A DNA stretch of 32,641 bases, taken from NCBI GenBank assembly GCA_964394795.1, contig CAYMYX010000017.1, positions 1 through 32,641 on the forward strand, given 5' to 3'. The notes beneath the pieces were generated by a model that ran no database searches, had not been told where the DNA came from, and saw nothing but the letters and a program-made list of their open reading frames with translations. This document shows, piece by piece, positions 14,467 through 22,100 of this stretch (position 1 is the stretch's first letter; every line of letters starts with the position of its first letter). Source of the stretch: CAYFUF01 sp964394795. Lineage in GTDB: Bacteria; Bacillota; Clostridia; Tissierellales; Peptoniphilaceae. The position numbers were made by a program, and so were the translations under genes.

Positions 14467-16974
14467 TTAGCGTTCGACTTCAACATCGTGGTAGCACTCG
14501 ATTTGATCGCCAACCTTGACGTCGTTGTAGTTTTCGATGCCTAAGCCGCCCTCATAGTTCTGGGCGATCTCACGAACATCGTCCTTAAAGCGACGTAAGG
14601 AAGAAATATTTCCTTCATGGATGACGATATCATTTCTTAATAAGCGTACCTTAGCGTTTCTGACCATTTTGCCGGAAAGCACATAAATACCTGCTACCGT
14701 ACCGGCATTAGGAACCTTGAAGGTGTCGCGGACTTCCGCTCGACCAAGGACTTCTTCCTCGAAAACAGGGTCCAACATACCTTTAATGGCTTGTTCGATT
14801 TCCTCGATAGCTTCGTAGATGACGCGGTAGGTTCGCATCTCAATCTCGTCCCTATCCGCAAGGGCAATAGCACCTTGGTTAGGTCGAACATTGAAGCCGA
14901 TGATAATCGCATTGGAAGCTGTTGCCAACATAACGTCGGACTCGGAAATACCACCAACTGCGCCATGGATGATATTGACCTTAACTTCATTGTTACCAAG
15001 TTTCTCGATAGATCCGGCTAGTGCATCGATGGTTCCCTTAACGTCTGTCTTTACGATGATATTCAGTTCCTTCAGGCCATCCTCAGAAATCTGCATATGC
15101 AGGTCGTCCAAGGAGACATGGGTCGTCTTGTTGAGACGTTCTTTCTTGGCTCTGGCTTGCGCTCTGTTGGCAAAGTCTCTGGCAATCTTCTCGTCTTCGA
15201 CGGCGTAGATGTGATCACCAGCCTCTGGAAGGTCTGTTAAACCGATAATCTTCACCGGATAAGAAGGACCTGCTTCTTTGACTTTGTTGCCGGCTGAATC
15301 GAACATGGCCCTAATGTGACCACTAACTTGGCCTGAAACCACGTAATCCGTATCTTTTAAAGTACCCTTTTGGACGAGTACGGAAGCGGTAGCACCGCGG
15401 CCCTTCTCAAATTCCGATTCGATAACAACACCAACCGCTTTTCGGTTAGGGTTCGCCTTTAATTCAGCAATCTCAGAGACCAATAAGACGTTTTCAAGAA
15501 GGTCGTCAATGCCGTCACCGGTTTTTGCAGAAACGGGGACCATGATAATCTCTCCGCCCCACTCTTCTGAAATGAGGCCATGCTCAGCAAGCTCTTGCTT
15601 GACACGGTTGGGGTCTGCTTCATATTTATCCATCTTATTGATGGCTACGATGATAGGTACTTCTGCTGCTTTGGCGTGGTTGATTGCCTCAATAGTCTGG
15701 GGCATAACACCATCGTCTGCAGCTACAACTAGAATAGCGATATCCGTTGCCTTAGCACCTCTAGATCGCATCTGCGTAAAGGCTTCGTGACCAGGTGTAT
15801 CCAACAAAGTGATGTGTTTTCCTTCGTAGTCTACCGTTGAAGCACCGATGTGCTGGGTAATGCCGCCTGCTTCGCCTTGAGTAACCTGAGTTTGTCTAAT
15901 AGCGTCGAGAATGGACGTCTTACCGTGGTCAACGTGACCCATAACGGTAATAACAGCTGGGCGGAGGACGAGGTCGCTTTCGTCATCTTCCACATCCAAT
16001 TGCTCAAAAATCTCATCAACATCGGTTTCTTCTGGTTCGGTAATCAGTATGCCAAATTTATCAGCGACTTTTTCTGCTGTCTCAAAGGTAATCGATTCAT
16101 TCAAGCTAGCCATAACGCCCATGCGAATTAATTCGCCGATGACATCCATCGAGTTTTGTTGGATGGCTTTCGCAAAGTCAGAAACCGTAATTTCCTCTGG
16201 AATTTCTATAATTTGATCCGTAATATCTTCCTCCACCTTCTGCTGAACAGCTTGTGGTTGCCTGTTCTGTTGTTCTTGGTGTTTTTTCTTAGAGCCTCTC
16301 TTCTTGGTAGGCTTTTGTTCTTCTTGTTCAACCGTACTTACCTGCTTGCTTGTACCGGTTTCGTGCATTTTTTTTCGTTTCTTAGCCTTATTGTCGCCAT
16401 CTTTAAAGCGGGACTCTTTGCTTTGGTTATCTTTAGCGCTCTTTTTGGCCTTGTCTCCGATGTCTCTATGCGGACGCTCTTTACCCTCTAACTCAGGTTT
16501 TCTGTCGCCTCTATTGTCCGTTTTCTTGGCAGGTCGTCTCTGGTCATTTCTGTTATCATTGGATGGTTTGCCAGCTTGTCTCTTCTGTCCGTCCTGAGGT
16601 CTTCTATTCTGGTCTCTTTGCCCTTCTTGAGGTCTTCTATTCTGATCTCTTTGCCCATCCTGGGGCTTCCTGGTTTGATTTCTTTGACCATCAGGCGTTC
16701 TGCCTCCGGCTGCTTTCTGTCTCTCTGCAGGCTTTTGATTGCCGGCTTGACTTCGTGGCTGCTCCGGTTTTTGCTTAGGTGCCCTGTCTGCTGGTTTATC
16801 CTTTTGCTTCTTTGCTTCTGCGGACTTCTTGAAGTGGTCTCTAACATGGGCAATCTCTTTGTCTTCCATAGCCGACATGTGAGAAGGGTAATCCAATTTG
16901 AACTGCTTCTTCAATAATTCCCTAAAATCTTTTGAGCTGTACCCTAATTCTTTTGCTAATTCGTATACTCTCAT
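14467..16974 (-). CDS. infB: Translation initiation factor IF-2
   Basis: IF-2 is the GTPase that delivers fMet-tRNA to the 30S subunit and promotes subunit joining. The 835 residues begin with an IF2_N module (1-50), followed by a highly basic, Lys/Arg/Gln-rich linker (about 50-250) that includes four 11-residue tandem repeats (93-136). A second IF2_N-like module (about 250-312) precedes the G domain: G1 GHVDHGKT (346-353), then DTPGHEAF and NKMD. Domains II-IV complete the C-terminus. GAGGTGA precedes the ATG. It follows rnpM after only 9 bp, so the ylxQ (L7Ae-like) gene usually found here is missing. Confidence 0.97.
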   Translation of the reverse strand: MRVYELAKELGYSSKDFRELLKKQFKLDYPSHMSAMEDKEIAHVRDHFKKSAEAKKQKDKPADRAPKQKPEQPRSQAGNQKPAERQKAAGGRTPDGQRNQTRKPQDGQRDQNRRPQEGQRDQNRRPQDGQKRQAGKPSNDNRNDQRRPAKKTDNRGDRKPELEGKERPHRDIGDKAKKSAKDNQSKESRFKDGDNKAKKRKKMHETGTSKQVSTVEQEEQKPTKKRGSKKKHQEQQNRQPQAVQQKVEEDITDQIIEIPEEITVSDFAKAIQQNSMDVIGELIRMGVMASLNESITFETAEKVADKFGILITEPEETDVDEIFEQLDVEDDESDLVLRPAVITVMGHVDHGKTSILDAIRQTQVTQGEAGGITQHIGASTVDYEGKHITLLDTPGHEAFTQMRSRGAKATDIAILVVAADDGVMPQTIEAINHAKAAEVPIIVAINKMDKYEADPNRVKQELAEHGLISEEWGGEIIMVPVSAKTGDGIDDLLENVLLVSEIAELKANPNRKAVGVVIESEFEKGRGATASVLVQKGTLKDTDYVVSGQVSGHIRAMFDSAGNKVKEAGPSYPVKIIGLTDLPEAGDHIYAVEDEKIARDFANRAQARAKKERLNKTTHVSLDDLHMQISEDGLKELNIIVKTDVKGTIDALAGSIEKLGNNEVKVNIIHGAVGGISESDVMLATASNAIIIGFNVRPNQGAIALADRDEIEMRTYRVIYEAIEEIEQAIKGMLDPVFEEEVLGRAEVRDTFKVPNAGTVAGIYVLSGKMVRNAKVRLLRNDIVIHEGNISSLRRFKDDVREIAQNYEGGLGIENYNDVKVGDQIECYHDVEVER
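16567..16698. repeat. 33-bp tandem repeat in infB (four 11-residue units)
   Basis: Residues 93-136 of IF-2 are four units of 11 residues. The central pair is nearly identical (PQDGQRDQNRR and PQEGQRDQNRR), with more diverged outer copies (TPDGQRNQTRK and PQDGQKRQAGK). The DNA period is 33 bp, and the middle copies are very similar at the nucleotide level, which suggests slippage or unequal exchange. It lies in the disordered basic linker. Confidence 0.85.
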
Positions 16975-16983
16975 TTTTCACCT

Positions 16984-17244
16984 CTATTCGCTTACATCAT
17001 GCACAATCTCCTCATAGAATTCGCTATCAAAAGAAGTTTTTAACGCCGCTTTCAATATATTTTTCTTTTGTGCTAGTCTGATACATTTTTCATCTCGACA
17101 TAAATATGCGCCACGACCATTTGCTTTTCCCGTTCGATCGATTATGACCCCCTGCTCAGGGTGGTTAACAATGCGAATTAACTCTTTCTTCGGTTTCCTC
17201 TCTTGGCAGGCAACACATTTTCTTACCGGTGTCTTTGATGCCAT
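16984..17244 (-). CDS. rnpM: RNA-binding protein YlxR / RnpM
   Basis: YlxR-family proteins bind RNA; the Bacillus subtilis member has been reported to interact with RNase P RNA and modulate the enzyme, hence RnpM. The 86 residues contain the family's RKCVACQERKPKKELIRIV start and GRGAYLCRDEKCIRLAQKKN, with four conserved Cys. It lies 10 bp after nusA and 9 bp before infB in the usual nusA-ylxR-infB order. The commonly associated ylxQ is absent. Confidence 0.93.
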   Translation of the reverse strand: MASKTPVRKCVACQERKPKKELIRIVNHPEQGVIIDRTGKANGRGAYLCRDEKCIRLAQKKNILKAALKTSFDSEFYEEIVHDVSE

Positions 17245-17254
17245 ATCTTATCCT

Positions 17255-18511
17255 CTAATTCTTATCCAATAATTCGTCTTCGAAATCATTATCGTCTTCA
17301 TCATCGTACTCTTCATACGCTTCGTAATCTTCATCATCGCTATCGTACTCTTCTCCGCCTTCATAATCCTCTGGCATAGCGAATAAATCGATCTCTTCCG
17401 AATCATCTTCTTGGTAGTACTCGTCGTCTTGGTCTCTAGTTAAATGATACTCGGTTGCATCGTATTCTTCTTGGCTTTCCTCGTACTGACTTTGACCCTT
17501 GATATCAATCTTCCAACCTGTTAGCTTAGCCGCTAAACGAACGTTTTGACCTTCCTTACCGATAGCTAAGGATAACTGGTCATCTGGGACGACGATGATA
17601 GCTGAGTTTTCTGGCTCATTGATAATTACCTTATTGACTTTGGAAGGACTTAAAGCATTGGAGATGAAGACACTAGGTTCCTTGTCATAGATGACGATGT
17701 CCATCTTCTCCCCATTAAGTTCGTCAACGATAACATTGACACGGCTACCTTTATAACCAACACATGCCCCAATCGGATCAACATTTTGATCATTGGAAAA
17801 AACCGCTAATTTACTTCTAGAACCAGCTTCTCTGGCAATAGAGAATATCTCCACAGTACCATCAGCGATTTCAGGCACCTCTTGTTCAAAGAGGCGGATA
17901 ACAAGATTGTGATTAGCTCTGGATAAAAGGACCTGTGGGCCTTTCGTGTTATTTCTGACTTCGGCAACGTAGAGTTTAATCCGATCTCCCGCCTCGTAAG
18001 TTTCCCCAGGAATTTGTTCAGATTGTGGTACTACGCCATCAGTCATACCTAGATTAATATAAATGTTATTGTAGTCAACCCTTTGTACCGTGCCGGTAAT
18101 CATTTCCTTTACGCGGCTAATATACTCATCATAGATGGACTCACGTTCCGCATCTCTCAGTTTTTGGATGACGATATTTCGGGCTGTTTGGGCAGCAACT
18201 CGGCCAAAATTCTTAGGCTTAACTTCCACTTGAACGACATCGCCAATATCTACGCTCTTCTTCATGGTCTTTGCTTCATCCAAAGAGATTTGAGAATACT
18301 TATCCTCTACTTCAGCCACAACGGTTCTTAGCGCATAAACCTTGATGTCGCCATTATTTTCATTGATAGTCACCGACACATTAGTATTATCGTCAAAGTT
18401 TTTTTCGTAACTCTTCTCTAAAGCCTTCTCCAAAGCTTCCAGGATAACCGCCTTAGATATTCCTTTCGACTCTTCTAAGTCTTCTAATGCTTCAATTAAT
18501 TTTTTGTTCAT
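17255..18511 (-). CDS. nusA: Transcription elongation/termination factor NusA
   Basis: NusA binds RNA polymerase and nascent RNA and modulates pausing, termination and antitermination. The 418 residues hold the N-terminal polymerase-binding domain (1-130), an S1 domain (about 136-200), KH1 (VGYKGSRVNVIVDEL, about 251-265) and KH2 (LAIGKEGQNVRLAAKLTGW, about 315-333). From about 342 to the end there is a low-complexity tail of about 77 residues dominated by Asp, Glu and Tyr, longer than the short tail of Bacillus NusA. The ribosome binding site is weak (GGATTAGG). It starts 15 bp after rimP. The hairpin in the rimP leader (19009-19040) is a candidate for NusA autoregulation. Confidence 0.97.
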   Translation of the reverse strand: MNKKLIEALEDLEESKGISKAVILEALEKALEKSYEKNFDDNTNVSVTINENNGDIKVYALRTVVAEVEDKYSQISLDEAKTMKKSVDIGDVVQVEVKPKNFGRVAAQTARNIVIQKLRDAERESIYDEYISRVKEMITGTVQRVDYNNIYINLGMTDGVVPQSEQIPGETYEAGDRIKLYVAEVRNNTKGPQVLLSRANHNLVIRLFEQEVPEIADGTVEIFSIAREAGSRSKLAVFSNDQNVDPIGACVGYKGSRVNVIVDELNGEKMDIVIYDKEPSVFISNALSPSKVNKVIINEPENSAIIVVPDDQLSLAIGKEGQNVRLAAKLTGWKIDIKGQSQYEESQEEYDATEYHLTRDQDDEYYQEDDSEEIDLFAMPEDYEGGEEYDSDDEDYEAYEEYDDEDDNDFEDELLDKN

Positions 18512-18526
18512 TCCTAATCCGTCTTT

Positions 18527-18985
18527 CTAAAAGATTATTGCGGGCTTCATCTGAGCCACTTCCGCTTTGGGAATCCTATGTTCTTTTTTGTTTCTTTCCA
18601 CAGTAAAGTACTCGTCATCAAAATCTTTTAAGGTGACGATCCAAGATTTCTCCCCTTCTCTCTTCTGATAAAAAGAGAGCTCAACCTGTTCATCAAGATA
18701 GCGCTTGTAGTCTTTAGCGTTCTTTAATGGTCGATTCAGGTCCGGCGAAGAAACTTCTAAGTAGTAGTTTCCATCGATAGGGTCAAGTTCATCGAGCAAG
18801 GGGCTTAAGTGGTTGCTGACTGCTTCACAGTCATCAACGGTCGTGCCCTCTGGATTGTAGATGAAAAAGCGTAAATATGATTCTTTGTTTTCTCTGACGA
18901 ATTCCACATCAACCATCTCGTAGCCTAAAGATTCAATCTCTTCATCAAACCTTGGACGCAATTCTTCGAGCTGTTTTTTGTTCAT
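18527..18985 (-). CDS. rimP: Ribosome maturation factor RimP
   Basis: RimP assists 30S subunit assembly. The 152 residues show the two-domain RimP pattern: GYEMVDVEFVRENKESYLRFFIY, then DDCEAVSNHLSPLLDELDPI and YYLEVSSPDLNRPLKNAKDY, the family's most conserved segment. GTAGGAGGAG precedes the ATG. It is first in the rimP-nusA-rnpM-infB-rbfA-nrnA-truB-ribF series and is preceded by a promoter and a terminator-like hairpin. Confidence 0.95.
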   Translation of the reverse strand: MNKKQLEELRPRFDEEIESLGYEMVDVEFVRENKESYLRFFIYNPEGTTVDDCEAVSNHLSPLLDELDPIDGNYYLEVSSPDLNRPLKNAKDYKRYLDEQVELSFYQKREGEKSWIVTLKDFDDEYFTVERNKKEHRIPKAEVAQMKPAIIF

Positions 18986-19008
18986 TACTCCTCCTACCGA
19001 TTTTCCCT

Positions 19009-19040
19009 AAAAAAACAAGAGTAGGTCGCACCCACTCTTG
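19009..19040 (-). terminator. Terminator-like hairpin in rimP-nusA leader (attenuator candidate; also ends polC transcripts)
   Basis: The minus strand forms CAAGAGT-G-GGT, loop GCG, ACC-T-ACTCTTG (11 pairs including one G.U), followed by seven T. It lies downstream of the rimP promoter (19067-19095) and upstream of rimP. It can therefore terminate transcripts from polC and also those starting at the rimP promoter, about 20 nt after initiation. NusA-dependent termination in the rimP-nusA leader is known in Bacillus subtilis; the same role here is inferred from the layout. Confidence 0.88.
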
Positions 19041-19066
19041 TATTTTTTATCTATACAATTTAATTA

Positions 19067-19095
19067 ATTATAGCAAGTTTTTGGCAAGTTTGCAA
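19067..19095 (-). promoter_or_regulatory. Promoter of the rimP-nusA-infB operon
   Basis: A perfect -10 TATAAT (19067-19072) and a -35 TTGCAA (19090-19095) are separated by 17 bp, in the AT-rich gap just after the polC stop. The predicted start is near 19060, giving a leader of about 75 nt with the terminator-like hairpin inside it. Confidence 0.75.
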
Positions 19096-19113
19096 CCTTT
19101 TGCGAGGTTTCTG

Positions 19114-22100
19114 TCAAAAACCTGGTATGAAACTCATCTGGTTACTTTCTGGCAAACTTTCGAGCAAACCGTATTCTTCCATGCTGGCTAGAGCAGAACG
19201 GTTGGCATTGGTCCTTGTCTTAAATTCCTGCTTGGAAATGAAACCAGCTTCCCTTTCTCGTACAATCGCCTCCGCTAACGCCTCCGAGACGTCATTCAAG
19301 GCAGATAGGGGTGGTAGGATTGTCCTGTCATCGATGATGCTGAAGTCACAGGCTTTCGAATTATAGAGGTCGACTTCCGCAAAGACGTAATCTCTGGCAT
19401 ACATCTCCTCGATCACTTCCAGAAGTGTCCATTTATTGGCATCGGATGCTTTCTCTTCCTCTGCATTTTTTAAGTCTTTCATGTAATTCTGCACCTGATC
19501 AAGCTTGCTGAAGAGGAAACCGGTCGAAAAGTCACTTAAGCGTTGGGTGTAGTAAGTGGCATAGAAAGCTGCCGGACTATGAACCTTGAACCAAGCAATG
19601 CGGTAACTCATCATGACATAAGCAGCAGCATGAGATTTAGGGAACATGTATTGGATTTTTTGGCATGAATCGATGTACCACGATGGCACTTTGTGGTCTC
19701 TCATCTTTTCCTCGATGCCTTCCGGTATTCCCCGACCCTTTCGAACAGACTCCATCGTCTTAAAACTATCTAGTTTGTCCATACCCATGGAAATGAGGTA
19801 AATCATGATGTCATCACGAGTACAGATAGATCCGGAAAGTGTTGTAATCCCATCTCGAATCAATTCCTGAGCATTATTTAGCCAGACGTTGGTGCCGTGG
19901 CTAAGTCCAGAAATTCGAGTTAATTCGGCAAAAGTAGTTGGTTTTGTCTCGCTCAACATTCCCCTGACAAAACCCGTGCCAAACTCTGGGATACCCAATG
20001 ACCCATCCTCCTTATTGGAGTAATCATGGCGGATGTCTAATGTTTTGGTATTGGAAAAGATTTCCATTGTCTTCGGATCGTCAAATTGAATGAGAAGCGG
20101 ATCCACGTCCGTCATCTCCTGCAGCTGTCTAATGATAGTTGGGGATGTGTGCCCCAATTCATCCAATTTTAGTAGAGTACCCTCCAAGTTTTTGTAACTG
20201 AAATGGGTGGTAATAGTGCCCGATTTCGGGTCATCGGCGGGATATTGAATTGGTGTGAAATCCAACACGTCCAAGTGAGAAGGCACGATAATCAGCCCGC
20301 CGGCGTGTTGACCGGTCGTTCTTCTGGTACCCTCCATGATGCGTTGGAGGGAACTGATTCGAGCTTCACTAATCCCCTCATCTTCTTGAGGTATATATGC
20401 TTGCTCCAAATACTTACGAATCAAGCCGTAAGCTGTTTTGGATTGAACTCCGGATATGGTTCCTGCACGAAAAACCTTCCCTTTGCCAAAAAATTCTTCC
20501 GTAAACTTGTGAATTGTCGACATGTAAGAGCCGGCAAAGTTCAAGTCAATATCGGGCTCCTTGTCCCCCTCGAAACCAAGGAATACTTCAAAGGGAATCT
20601 CTTGTCCATCCCGATTTAGTGTTGTCCCACACTCGGGGCAGTCTTTTGCAGGTAAGTCAAATCCCGAGCCAACGGAATGATCCGTGATGAATTCGCTGTA
20701 CTTGCAACTGGGACAGACGTAATGGGGTGACAATGGGTTAACCTCGGTTATGTTAGCCATTGTCGCAGCAAAAGAAGAACCTACCGACCCACGGGACCCA
20801 ACCAAGTAACCGTCTTCATTGGATTTTTCAACCAGTTTTTTAGCGATGATATAGAGGGAGGCATAGCCGTTATTAATGATGGAGGACAACTCCCTCTCCA
20901 ACCTTGCTTCCACCAAATCAGGAAGAGGCTTCCCATAAATGGATTCAGCTTTTTCATAAGTGGACTGTCGTAAGTCTTCTTCCGCATTTTCCAGTTCTGG
21001 TGTAAAGGTACCTTGGGGAATCGGGCGTACTTCTTCGAAGGAATCAGCCAAATCTCTCGTTGCCGTAACAACCAGATGGTAGGCCGTTTCCCTCCCGAGC
21101 CAATCGAAATGATTCAACATTTCTTTTGTGGTGAAGAAGCGGTATCTTTCTTCCCTTTCAAATTCCAATCTGCGTTGGTAATTCACCAGAATGTTGCGAG
21201 CCAATCGATCACCTGGGTTGAAATAGTAAGGCATATTGATGGCGATGCAAGGCTTCTCCAACTTTCTCGCCAACTGTATAATCTTTTCAACGATATCTTT
21301 AAAGTGGTCTTCGTTTTCCACAAGCTCACTCTGAAGTGCTTTCTCCCAATAAGCGGGCGGCTGAACGCATAGGACATCATAACGGGAGGCAATCTTTAAA
21401 AGGACGTCATTGGGATATCGTCTAGAAATGGCATCGAAGAGCTCGGAATCAACAAAACCCGTCATGAGGAGTAGGCCTTCTCGGTTATGCTGTAAGTCTT
21501 TCTCACTGACGCCAGGGCTCCGGAAGAAGGTTTCGATATTTGCCTTTGATACCAATTGATACAGGTTATATAAGCCCTTTTGCTCCTTGACATAAACTAT
21601 GGTCCGATAATTATCATGTCGTGCAAGCTCGTAATCCGAAGGAGTCTCGTTAATATCGGTTAGGGGTATTTCAAAAGCAGCCCATTCTTCAATGAACTTG
21701 AGGAATACAATGCCTGTTGCCCTAGCATCATCGCTGGCTCGGTGATGATTAAATAGGTTAACATTGAGATTCTTGGTCAATGTGTCAAGTTTATGATTTT
21801 TATATTCCGGATGAAGGGCTCTAGCTAAGCCGAGGGTGTCAATATATACCGGTTGAAAATCTAGATTTAACTTTTTTGCATTCTCAACAATGAAACCAAT
21901 ATCAAAGTCTGCATTATGAGCAACAAAAATACTGTCTTTGGCGAAGGTCAAAAACCGAAGGAGAACTTGGTCGATAGTTGGAGCATCCTTGAGCATGGCA
22001 TCCGTAATGCCAGTCAGTTCGATGATCTTTTCGGGTAGTGTCCGTTCGGGATAAACAAATTCGGAAAACTCCCCAACGATGTTTCCGTCCTCATAACGAA

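Noticed and set aside
16156..16597. Open frames on the plus strand opposite infB
   Set aside because: They are the complement of the low-complexity basic linker of IF-2. Their Leu/Phe/Ser-rich translations have no family resemblance or ribosome binding site.
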